This document shows, piece after piece, positions 16,901 through 24,932 of a DNA stretch of 52,525 nt. Source of the DNA: Lachnospiraceae bacterium JC7. GTDB taxonomy: Bacteria; Bacillota; Clostridia; Lachnospirales; Lachnospiraceae. A program made the translations under genes and the position numbers. The stretch covers positions 1 to 52,525 of the forward strand of contig ALYD01000019.1 of assembly GCA_000513555.1 (NCBI GenBank), written 5' to 3'. Each line of letters starts with the position of its first letter. Positions within the stretch are counted from its first letter, which is position 1. The notes beneath the pieces are model-generated. The model did not search any database and was not told the DNA's origin. It was given only the letters and a program-made list of their open reading frames with translations.

Positions 16901-16949
16901 AATGATGCGGTATAATTCGAGGTGACCCCTCAAATTATACCGCATCATT
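16901..16949 (-). terminator. Long hairpin after the polysaccharide cluster
   Basis: A 17-bp perfect stem (AATGATGCGGTATAATT and its complement) is extended by a CGAGG/CCTC segment around a short loop. It follows the stop of the last polysaccharide gene by about 30 bases on the minus strand and precedes the mgl promoter region. The T-run after it is short and interrupted, but its position and stability point to a transcription stop. Confidence 0.7.
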
Positions 16950-16980
16950 TAAAATTCTGTTTTCCATTACCGGTGAACTG

Positions 16981-17925
16981 CTACTGTTTATTATCGAAAT
17001 TCTTCATATCCTCAATAATATAAAGCGGCCTGTCCTTAAGCTCTTCAAAAAGTACAGCAATATATTCTCCGATGATACCTATGACTATAAAAAGTACAGC
17101 AAACATAAAACACAAAAGCACCACGATAGTCGCATAGCCTGATGGTGCCCCGTCATGGGTACAAAGAGTATATATAAGAAGAACCATTCCTAAAAAGCCA
17201 CTGAAAAAGCCCGCAAATATTCCAAGCTTCAAAGGGACATTGGAAAAGCACATGATGGTATTCATGGCAAATGTGAAAAGCTTCTTTATGGAATAGTGGC
17301 TGCTTCCTGCCACTCTTGGGGCAGCTTCATACTCTATCGTTGTCTTCCTGAATCCAACGTTCTGTACATAACCACGAAGGAATCTGACCTTCTCGCGATA
17401 ATTCTTTTTCAAAATATCCTGTACTGATCGTGTTATGGCAAAGAAATCAGAAGCATTAGGCTCAAGATATATATCCGATACCTTGTTTATGAACCAGTAA
17501 AATCCTCCGCTGGTGATCTTTTTTATGATACCCGCCGTTTCATTTCGGGTACGCACCATGGAAACAACTTTAAATCCGGAATCGAATGCATCAACTATCT
17601 TTTCCAGATTCTCCGGAGGATGCTGAAGATCAGCGTCCATAAATACCATTCCATCACCCGCTGCATAATCAAGACCGGCTATCATAGCTGATTCATGACC
17701 GAAATTCCTGGAAAAGTTTATTACCTTTACGTGTTCAGGATCGTTTTCAGAAAGTTCAAGAAGTATTTCCCCTGTACCATCCTTTGATCCATCATTTACA
17801 AAGATAAATTCATAATCCCAGTTCTTTTCCTTCAGATATTTTGCATATTCTCTTGTGACTCTGTAAAACTCATGTAGTCCAGCCTCTTCATTGTAAGCCG
17901 AAACGACGATGCTCAGCAGTTTCAT
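16981..17925 (-). CDS. Family 2 glycosyltransferase, GtrB/DPM1-like, membrane-anchored
   Basis: 314 residues. The GT-A domain (1-225) begins LSIVVSAYNEEAG, has VNDGSKDGT, and the metal-binding DAD at 97-99 in VFMDADLQHPPENL. Two C-terminal membrane segments (about 230-255 and 265-290) anchor it. This is the architecture of polyprenyl-phosphate glycosyltransferases (GtrB, ArnC, DPM1), which load a sugar onto undecaprenyl phosphate on the inner face of the membrane. It is the last gene of the cluster, with AGGAG before the start. Its lipid-linked sugar may feed one of the two polytopic membrane proteins encoded at 23499-26562, which would be GT-C-like acceptors; that pairing is inference. Confidence 0.9.
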   Translation of the reverse strand: MKLLSIVVSAYNEEAGLHEFYRVTREYAKYLKEKNWDYEFIFVNDGSKDGTGEILLELSENDPEHVKVINFSRNFGHESAMIAGLDYAAGDGMVFMDADLQHPPENLEKIVDAFDSGFKVVSMVRTRNETAGIIKKITSGGFYWFINKVSDIYLEPNASDFFAITRSVQDILKKNYREKVRFLRGYVQNVGFRKTTIEYEAAPRVAGSSHYSIKKLFTFAMNTIMCFSNVPLKLGIFAGFFSGFLGMVLLIYTLCTHDGAPSGYATIVVLLCFMFAVLFIVIGIIGEYIAVLFEELKDRPLYIIEDMKNFDNKQ

Positions 17926-17970
17926 GATATCTCCTGTTTTTATTATCCGGTATATATTATCGCATGAAAG

Positions 17971-18867
17971 CTAGTCCGTATTTTCCAATATCTCAAGTTC
18001 ACGTCCACTGTGTGATGGCTGTCTTTTCTCCACCGGCGGAAGCTTCATATAATCCCCATAAAGCATTTTGAGGACCTTATCCCACTCCTTGGGTCCTGTG
18101 AATTTTTCTCCTTCAAACTCAAACTGAATGGGTTCTTCCCATTCATCCTCTACCGTGCAGTACTGGAAATCCGGCTGGTAGTTTGAAAAAAATGACTGCC
18201 CCTTTGACCCGGATCCGTGTTCATCATACAGATCCGTATATTTTCTGGCACTCTGATCCTGCCACTTAAATATGGTTTTCATAGGAACCAGCTTACCGAG
18301 TGCAACAAGTACCATGACCTCCAGCTTCTGTAATCCCGTGTACTTGGACCAATCCAGCTTTCTTCTGTGGGCCATGCCCATACCGAAAAATACCTGCTGC
18401 TTAAGCTTCATAAGCTTCGCCTCAGTCTTATCGGAAGGAAGTCTGTCTATGATAAAAAGATCCACCCAGAGATGATTGAGCTTTCCTTCATAAAATTCCA
18501 TATCCTCATCATCCTCAGAATGTCTTCTTGAGTTGAGATAAACAACTCTCGGAACGAAATCATAGAAGGATTCTCCGTTTCTGTACTCATATGGCAGAAC
18601 CAGCTCCATCCCTTTTGGAAGTTCCAGATTCGCTATGGCCTTAAACTTCTCAAATTCCTCTCTTCTGAAGCAGAGATCCACATCATCATCCCATGGAATA
18701 AATCCCTTATGTCTGACCGCGCCAAGAAGGGTCCCTGAATCAATAAGATAGGAGATATTATGTCTCTCACATATATCACGGATCGCTTTCAGAATCTCCA
18801 GATTAGCCCTGTGTATCTTTTCGAGATCAAAGTTCCAGTCAGTTTTTTCTACAGTAGTATTATTCAT
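17971..18867 (-). CDS. LicD-family protein
   Basis: 298 residues. It carries the LicD signature near the N-terminus: YLIDSGTLLGAVRHKGFIPWDDDVDL (about 40-65), with the Asp cluster expected to bind metal and nucleotide. LicD proteins are nucleotidyltransferase-fold enzymes that move phosphocholine or other phospho-groups from CDP or similar donors onto cell-surface glycans. No signal or membrane segment is present, so it acts in the cytoplasm on a lipid-linked glycan. It lies four bases after rfbH and lacks a strong ribosome site, pointing to coupling. The donor is unknown; no choline kinase/cytidylyltransferase (LicA/LicC) pair is in this cluster. Confidence 0.9.
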   Translation of the reverse strand: MNNTTVEKTDWNFDLEKIHRANLEILKAIRDICERHNISYLIDSGTLLGAVRHKGFIPWDDDVDLCFRREEFEKFKAIANLELPKGMELVLPYEYRNGESFYDFVPRVVYLNSRRHSEDDEDMEFYEGKLNHLWVDLFIIDRLPSDKTEAKLMKLKQQVFFGMGMAHRRKLDWSKYTGLQKLEVMVLVALGKLVPMKTIFKWQDQSARKYTDLYDEHGSGSKGQSFFSNYQPDFQYCTVEDEWEEPIQFEFEGEKFTGPKEWDKVLKMLYGDYMKLPPVEKRQPSHSGRELEILENTD

Positions 18868-18871
18868 ATGA

Positions 18872-20209
18872 TTATTTTAATGCCTCTATCAGAACTTTAG
18901 CCATGTAGCTCAGCTTCTCATCGGTCATTCCCGGATAAAGTCCTACCCAGAAAGTATCTTTCATGATCCTGTCTGTATTTTCCAGACTTCCTACTACTCG
19001 ATATCCTTCTCCCGACTTACGCATCTCATCGAAGCATGGATGCTTAATGAGATTTCCGGCAAACAGCATTCTTGTCTGTACTCCGTGGTCCTCAACATAT
19101 CTGACTACATGCTCTCTGTCCACGCCTTCCTTACAGGTCATAAGGAAACCGAACCAGCTTGGATCAGAACCCGGCTCTGCCTCCGGAAGAATGAGCTTAT
19201 CCTCTGCTCCTCCCTCAATCAAAAGCTTCTTAAGAAAACTGAAGTTATGCTTTCTTCTTTCCACAAAGGAAGGGAACTTCTCAAGCTGTGCAACACCTAC
19301 TGCAGCCTGCATATCTGTTGCCTTGAGATTGTATCCGAAATGTGAATACACATACTTATGATCATAGCCCTTTGGAAGTTCTCCGTACTGTCCGTCAAAA
19401 CGATGTCCGCAGGTATTATCCTTTCCCGGTGCACACCAGCAGTCACGTCCCCAGTCTCTGAAACTTCTCATGATCCTATGAAGAAGCGGGTTATTTGTGT
19501 AGCATGCTCCGCCTTCTCCCATGGTCATATGATGAGGTGGATAGAAGCTTGATGTTCCTATGTCACCTATAGTTCCTGTAAGCCTGGTCTCTCCGTCGAT
19601 CTCATATGTAGTTCCCAAAGAGTCACAGTTATCCTCCACAAGCCAGAGGCCATGCTTATCACAAAAATCCTTTACCGCCTTGAGATTGAAAGGATTTCCG
19701 AGAGTATGGGCTATCATAACCGCCTTGGTCTTAGGACTGTAAGCCTCTTCCAGCATGCTAACATCTATATCGCAGGTTGGAAATGTCACATCCACAAATA
19801 CAGGAACGGCACCATACTGTATGATAGGATTCACTGTTGTCGGGAAACCTGCCGCAACAGTGATGACCTCATCACCTCTCTTTATCTGCCTCTCCTTTAA
19901 AAGGGGACTTGTAAGTGTGCTGAAAGCAAGGAGGTTTGCACTTGAACCGGAATTTACAAGACTCACATACCTTACCCCAAGGTATTCGCCGAATTTCTTC
20001 TCAAACTCGTCTGTAAATCTTCCTGCTGTGAGCCAGAACTCAAGGGCACTGTCCACCAGGTTTACCATTTCCTTATCATCAAATACACGGCTCGCATATG
20101 GTATGCGATCGCCTTCCTCGTAAGGTTTTACCGGCATCTTATATTTTTTTGCATATTCAGATACAAGATCAAGTATTTCCTGTCTTGCCTGCTGCTCTGT
20201 TTTCTCCAT
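18872..20209 (-). CDS. rfbH: CDP-4-keto-6-deoxy-D-glucose 3-dehydrase (E1)
   Basis: 445 residues, an aspartate-aminotransferase-fold PMP enzyme that removes the 3-hydroxyl of CDP-4-keto-6-deoxyglucose. Diagnostic features are present. The usual PLP lysine is replaced by His in SFYPPHHMTMGEGG (226/227), and iron-sulfur ligands appear as Cys-x-Cys-x7-Cys at 257, 259 and 267, with a fourth candidate at Cys 195 just after the cofactor Asp (VEDNC). In the characterised E1 enzyme the first spacing is 57 residues; here it is 61 because of a short insertion around EIDGETRL. GGAG lies seven bases before the ATG. The reductase partner (E3, RfbI) and the later ketoreductase are not in this window. Confidence 0.93.
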   Translation of the reverse strand: MEKTEQQARQEILDLVSEYAKKYKMPVKPYEEGDRIPYASRVFDDKEMVNLVDSALEFWLTAGRFTDEFEKKFGEYLGVRYVSLVNSGSSANLLAFSTLTSPLLKERQIKRGDEVITVAAGFPTTVNPIIQYGAVPVFVDVTFPTCDIDVSMLEEAYSPKTKAVMIAHTLGNPFNLKAVKDFCDKHGLWLVEDNCDSLGTTYEIDGETRLTGTIGDIGTSSFYPPHHMTMGEGGACYTNNPLLHRIMRSFRDWGRDCWCAPGKDNTCGHRFDGQYGELPKGYDHKYVYSHFGYNLKATDMQAAVGVAQLEKFPSFVERRKHNFSFLKKLLIEGGAEDKLILPEAEPGSDPSWFGFLMTCKEGVDREHVVRYVEDHGVQTRMLFAGNLIKHPCFDEMRKSGEGYRVVGSLENTDRIMKDTFWVGLYPGMTDEKLSYMAKVLIEALK

Positions 20210-20354
20210 TTTTTCACTCCATCCGGGAATATATCCCCTGTAATATTTCTTCTTAAAGACTCTGCTCTTTCAACTATACTGCAGGTCTCCATTTCAAATT
20301 TTTTTGTCCGGATCTATCAGCCCAATATTCGCCCGGGACTGTCATTCTCTTCGT

Positions 20355-21449
20355 TTACCTGAAAAGTTTCTTTGATAATTTCATGACCGGTCTTTCAACT
20401 GTCCTCTCCAGAATAACGGAAAGTATAAGACTTATGATCAGGGCCATCAGACTTTTCAGTTTCTGATCCTCCATGAATGATCCTAAATGCTGTATCACTA
20501 TATAGTGAACAAGATATAAAGAATAGCTTATTTTCCCGAAAAATGGAAGAATCCTGCTTTTTTCAAGAAGCGGACGTATATACTCAGATCTGTCCAGTGA
20601 AAAAAGAAAGATCATCCACAGTAAGCTTAAATACAGATATTTATCAGACAGGTATCTGCTCACCGGTATTCCGAAAATCAGATATCTTATTCCGGGAACC
20701 ATAAGGAAAAATCCCAGAACAATAATTACTGCTGCTGTATCATACATGAACGGCTTTATTCCGGCCATTCCATATGAAACAGTTCTTTCATTTAAGTTTT
20801 CATGGTCATTACATATAAAACAGTTCAGCACCCCTCCGAACAGAAGTACCGGAAGATACCATCCGAGCTGTATGCTGTTTTCCGGACAGTTTTTATAGAA
20901 AAAAAGACCTGAAAACAGAAGCGCTGTAACAACAAGCAGGAGCCCTCTGTATTCTTTTTTCCTGATCACCTGAAATACAAGTCCGAAAACAGGCGTGATC
21001 AGATAAAATTTCATCTCCACCGGAAGTGTCCAGAAATGACCCGTCCCTTCCACAAGAAGGAAATTCTTTACAGCTTCCGCAACACCCAGATATCCTATAA
21101 CAACACTCAGTACCAGAACCACGAAAAAAGCCGGATATATGCGAATCATTCTTTTTAAATAGAATCTAAAAGACGTGATCACATACTGTTTAATTCCGGA
21201 TGAGGATTCTGACATAAAGTTTTTAATATCTCTGCTTTTTTCCTTTTCATCATAGATCAGATATGGGCGAAAAGTGAAAAAACCGGTAAGAAGAAACAGG
21301 AGCCAGACTCCTATTTTTCCGCAACCGGACACCGCGTCATGATATTTCGGAACTGCCTGTATGATATGAACTGTCAACACTATAAGAATAGCGAGACCGC
21401 GTACGGAATCAAGCCAAACCATGCGCTTGGGCTTTCTATTATCCATCAT
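20355..21449 (-). CDS. Acyltransferase family 3 (OafA-like) membrane protein
   Basis: 364 residues with about ten membrane segments. The N-terminus WLDSVRGLAILIVLTVHII matches the acyltransferase-3 family motif, with the catalytic-type His in VHI, and GHFWTLPVEMKFYLITPVF is the conserved WSLxxExxFY-like segment. Members O-acetylate or otherwise O-acylate surface polysaccharides at the membrane. The C-terminal SGNH hydrolase domain found in some members is absent. It lies inside the CDP-sugar part of the cluster between rfbG and rfbH, with gaps of 110 and 145 bases in which I see no terminator, so it most likely belongs to the same transcript and decorates the same glycan. Confidence 0.87.
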   Translation of the reverse strand: MMDNRKPKRMVWLDSVRGLAILIVLTVHIIQAVPKYHDAVSGCGKIGVWLLFLLTGFFTFRPYLIYDEKEKSRDIKNFMSESSSGIKQYVITSFRFYLKRMIRIYPAFFVVLVLSVVIGYLGVAEAVKNFLLVEGTGHFWTLPVEMKFYLITPVFGLVFQVIRKKEYRGLLLVVTALLFSGLFFYKNCPENSIQLGWYLPVLLFGGVLNCFICNDHENLNERTVSYGMAGIKPFMYDTAAVIIVLGFFLMVPGIRYLIFGIPVSRYLSDKYLYLSLLWMIFLFSLDRSEYIRPLLEKSRILPFFGKISYSLYLVHYIVIQHLGSFMEDQKLKSLMALIISLILSVILERTVERPVMKLSKKLFR

Positions 21450-21559
21450 ATTTCTCCAAAGCTCTTGTAATTAATCTGCAGAATGCCTTCTTTCCGAGGT
21501 CTCACGACCGAAGCCATCTCTAAGAAATGATAGTCAAGGCACTATTTCAAACAGAATCG

Positions 21560-22654
21560 TCACTCTGAAAGAAATGTCTCTATCTGGTTCTTTGTAAATA
21601 AAAGCATGTCCTCTCTATCATGCCATGCTCTGTACCACTTTACAGTCTGAGCAACTGCATCATCCACATGCCACACCGGCTCCCATCCGAATTTCTCTTT
21701 GAGTTTAGTTGTATCCAGCTTCAGGAATGATGCTTCATGAGGAGCATTTTGCTCAGCCTCGGTATGCCACTTTGCACCTTCACCCCAGAAAGATGTGAAC
21801 TTATCTGCAAGCTCACCCGTGGTTATGGCATCTTCCTCCTCCGGTCCCACATTGTAACAGTCTGAAAGTTCCGATTTCTCTACCTGCTTCATGGCTATCA
21901 GAAGATATACATACAACGGCTCCAGCACATGCTGATACGGTCTTGTGCTGTAAGGATTTCTCACATGAATCATTTTTCCCGCAACAGTATCCCTTACGCA
22001 GTCAGGAATGATACGATCTTTCGCAAAATCTCCGCCTCCTATGACATTACCGGCTCTTGCCGTGGATATTTGAATTCCGTTTCCATCCTGAAGATCAAAA
22101 AATGATTTCTTATAGCTGTGGGTCACCAGCTCAGAACATGACTTTGAATTACTGTAGGGATCGTATCCATCCAGCTTTTCGTCCTCTCTAAAGGCATGAT
22201 CCTCGAGGTCATTGTTCTCATAGACCTTGTCTGTTGTTACATTAAGACAGGAAATGATTTTTTCATCATGACTCAGATTATAGCTTCTTATGCACTCAAG
22301 AAGATTTACGGTTCCCATAACATTGGTCTCATATGTCTCCCTCGGGAACTCATATGAGGTTCTGACTATGGGCTGTGCCGCAAGGTGAAGTACCACCTGA
22401 GGCTCAGCCTGATCAAAAAACCTTTTCAGATGTTCAAAATCCCTTATATCCCCTGTTTCCGAATGTATATGTTCTTTCAGTCCGAGAATATTAAAAAGTG
22501 AAGGCTCTGTAGGTGCCTCCAACGAATACCCGAAGACCTCCGCACCAAGTATCTTCAACATAAGTGAAAGCCAGCTTCCCTTGAAGCCGGTGTGTCCTGT
22601 TACAAGGACTCTCTTCCCACTATAGAACTCTTTAAGATCGGTTAATTTTGACAT
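21560..22654 (-). CDS. rfbG: CDP-glucose 4,6-dehydratase
   Basis: 364 residues, a short-chain-dehydrogenase-fold sugar-nucleotide enzyme. It has the NAD-binding GHTGFKGSW (20-28) after VLVTG, the LAAQP segment (91-95) and the catalytic Tyr-x3-Lys at Y167/K171 (PYSNSK). The GFKGSWL version of the glycine motif is characteristic of CDP-glucose rather than dTDP-glucose dehydratases. It makes CDP-4-keto-6-deoxyglucose, the substrate of RfbH encoded two genes downstream. AAAGGA lies before the start, 57 bases after rfbF. Confidence 0.94.
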   Translation of the reverse strand: MSKLTDLKEFYSGKRVLVTGHTGFKGSWLSLMLKILGAEVFGYSLEAPTEPSLFNILGLKEHIHSETGDIRDFEHLKRFFDQAEPQVVLHLAAQPIVRTSYEFPRETYETNVMGTVNLLECIRSYNLSHDEKIISCLNVTTDKVYENNDLEDHAFREDEKLDGYDPYSNSKSCSELVTHSYKKSFFDLQDGNGIQISTARAGNVIGGGDFAKDRIIPDCVRDTVAGKMIHVRNPYSTRPYQHVLEPLYVYLLIAMKQVEKSELSDCYNVGPEEEDAITTGELADKFTSFWGEGAKWHTEAEQNAPHEASFLKLDTTKLKEKFGWEPVWHVDDAVAQTVKWYRAWHDREDMLLFTKNQIETFLSE

Positions 22655-22711
22655 TTATTATTTCCTTTGTTAGAACGGATCTTTCAGGATCCTTCAAAAT
22701 CATTTACTACT

Positions 22712-23485
22712 TTAGTTCCATCGCTTCCACGGCGCCCTGTTTTCTTCCCACAGAGTTTCCAGTAGCTTCTTCTCTCTCTGGGTATCCATGCACTGCCAGA
22801 ATCCAGGATGATAGAAGCTCATAAGCTGTCCGTCCGCTGCAAGCCTGTGCATAGGTTCCTGCTCCAGTATACATCTGTCTCCGGAAAGATAATCAAAAAC
22901 TGTCGGCTGGAATATCATGAAACCACCGTTAATGATCGCACCGTCCTCATCCTCCTTCTCTCTGAAGGACTTAATACAGTTGTTTCCGTCTATATCAAGA
23001 ACACCCTTTTGCTGGGCAAGGGAAACCGTAGTAATTGTGGCTGTCTTTCCATGAGACTTATGGAAGTCAACAAGAGCTGAAAGATCCACATTTGAAACTC
23101 CGTCACCATAGGTAAGCATAAACGGCTCATCACCCACATATTTCTGAACTCTCTTGATACGTCCTCCGGTCATGGTATTGAGACCTGTATCGACTATGGT
23201 AACCTTCCATGGCTCATTCATATTGTTATGAACTTCCATCTGGTTATTACTCAGATCAAAGGTGACATCTGAATTATGCAGGAAATAGTTTGCAAAGAAC
23301 TCCTTTATAACATACTGCTTGTAACCTGCAAGTATGATGAAATCGTTATAACCGTAACTGGAATAGTACTTCATGATATGCCAGAGTATAGGCATCTCTC
23401 CTATCTCAATCATCGGCTTTGGTTTAAGATGTGACTCTTCGGAAATACGTGTTCCGAAACCACCTGCTAAAATTAAAACTTTCAT
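22712..23485 (-). CDS. rfbF: Glucose-1-phosphate cytidylyltransferase
   Basis: 257 residues. The nucleotidyltransferase motif LAGGFGTRISEESHLKPKPM is at the N-terminus and the metal-binding LTYGDGVSNVDL is near residue 125. Length and motifs fit RfbF, which makes CDP-glucose from CTP and glucose 1-phosphate. It is immediately upstream of rfbG and 13 bases after a polytopic membrane protein gene. Glucose 1-phosphate could come from the phosphoglucomutase-type enzyme encoded at 36572-38380. Confidence 0.95.
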   Translation of the reverse strand: MKVLILAGGFGTRISEESHLKPKPMIEIGEMPILWHIMKYYSSYGYNDFIILAGYKQYVIKEFFANYFLHNSDVTFDLSNNQMEVHNNMNEPWKVTIVDTGLNTMTGGRIKRVQKYVGDEPFMLTYGDGVSNVDLSALVDFHKSHGKTATITTVSLAQQKGVLDIDGNNCIKSFREKEDEDGAIINGGFMIFQPTVFDYLSGDRCILEQEPMHRLAADGQLMSFYHPGFWQCMDTQREKKLLETLWEENRAPWKRWN

Positions 23486-23498
23486 TTATATCCACCCA

Positions 23499-24932
23499 TT
23501 ATCTTCTATATATGTTGAGTCCGTTCTCCTTCAGAACCGAAAAAGCCGCCCTGACCTTACCGGCACCATGATTATACTCAAAAATCCTGTTAAGTTCATC
23601 ATCAGTATAATCATCAATATGAAAAGCCGTATCCATCATGGACTGAAAATAGATCTTACGGTAAGGAGCATTCTGAAGTTCTCCCTTTGTTGTAATAAAA
23701 CTTCCTGCCATGAATACACATATAACAGTAACTGCTGTACAAACAGAGACAGAAGAAAAACGGCTCTTCTGTTTTACGTTTTTCCTCTCTTCACAGAATC
23801 TTCCTATAACTATACCGTAAATTATAAGTATACCGAAAGCTCCCGGCAGATATTGTAAGGAATATCTGCTCTGCCATGCATAGGTCTCCACCAGATACAG
23901 GTATCTGGAACAGAAAACCAGAAGATGGCTCACCATTCCGCTCATGATAAGCAGCAGCGGAAACAGTGTTTTTTTGTAGATCTTCTTCATAAAGTACAGT
24001 ATCAACGCATAGGCATAACAAAAGAGAACAAGGGCTCCTGTAATGTAGATCACTCCATAGGATACCTTCCCGGAATTCAGCATAGCTTCCCATGTGTCTC
24101 CGCAAAGAACTTCTGAAGCAAAGCCATTCAGGATAAAGTGTACCGTAAAACCGGTTTCTCCCGTAAGAACCTGCATGAGTGAGAGCTGCTCTGTAACATT
24201 ATGCTCATACTCTGCCGTGCTGTTGCTGATAAGGAAGAGGATCATGGGAATAGCAGAGGAAAGTACATAGACCGGAATACGTTTTACAGATACGTTCCTG
24301 TTCTTTATAAGTCCAATGAATAAAAAGGCCCCCATCAGACTAAGACAATACTGTACGATGTATGGTCCCGCAACAAGGAGGGCTATATAAGGCAGGACAA
24401 AAAGTTTCACCTCGTCCCGGGGTTCCTTTGTTCCTGTAAACACTCTTTCCAGTACCAGATAATTATAGAAGAAAAGTCCGTAACTTATGAAGTGCGGATA
24501 TCCGGAACCGTTTATCAGAAGCTCCCATTTGTTGAGGCTGAAGCCCGCAAGCATAAGCGCCGCCATGGAAAGATATCCAAGCCTTTCTCTTTTGGCATAT
24601 AGGCACAGGATAAGCATCATTATAAAGATTCCCAAAAGTCCCAGAACACGATCAAAATCAACCGAATATCTGAAGAATTGAACATTGATCCATCTGACCG
24701 GATAGGTTATGGGGATACGGGTAAGTATGTCAGTAACAAAAAAACTGTCCTTTGACAACGTTTCAGGAAGATAGCTGTTTATGAGTCTGATATAGTCCGA
24801 ATAAACTATGTCCTCTGATGCAGTTTTTATATAGAAAAGGAGAAAAACCGTTCCTAAAATAGGACAAAGCATCCATAGATCCCGTATTCTGTTTTCCATC
24901 TGCATTTTATCCTGTTTTTTCTTAGTTACCAT
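23499..24932 (-). CDS. Polytopic membrane protein of the polysaccharide cluster (GT-C-like candidate)
   Basis: 477 residues with about ten or eleven membrane segments and a large soluble loop after the first (about 45-85, with DYIRLINSYLPETLSKDSFF). I cannot place it in a named family with certainty. The architecture, an early acidic loop and repeated hydrophobic helices, resembles GT-C glycosyltransferases that use polyprenyl-phosphate sugars. Its start overlaps the end of the next upstream membrane protein gene by 11 bases, so the two are translated together and probably work in one pathway. AAGGAAAG is the ribosome site. A transfer role onto the exported glycan is inference. Confidence 0.75.
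   Translation of the reverse strand: MVTKKKQDKMQMENRIRDLWMLCPILGTVFLLFYIKTASEDIVYSDYIRLINSYLPETLSKDSFFVTDILTRIPITYPVRWINVQFFRYSVDFDRVLGLLGIFIMMLILCLYAKRERLGYLSMAALMLAGFSLNKWELLINGSGYPHFISYGLFFYNYLVLERVFTGTKEPRDEVKLFVLPYIALLVAGPYIVQYCLSLMGAFLFIGLIKNRNVSVKRIPVYVLSSAIPMILFLISNSTAEYEHNVTEQLSLMQVLTGETGFTVHFILNGFASEVLCGDTWEAMLNSGKVSYGVIYITGALVLFCYAYALILYFMKKIYKKTLFPLLLIMSGMVSHLLVFCSRYLYLVETYAWQSRYSLQYLPGAFGILIIYGIVIGRFCEERKNVKQKSRFSSVSVCTAVTVICVFMAGSFITTKGELQNAPYRKIYFQSMMDTAFHIDDYTDDELNRIFEYNHGAGKVRAAFSVLKENGLNIYRR

Noticed and set aside
16901..16949. Promoter TATAAT inside the long palindrome
   Set aside because: The hexamer is part of a 17-bp stem after the polysaccharide cluster, on both strands by symmetry, and has no -35; a transcription stop explains the structure better.
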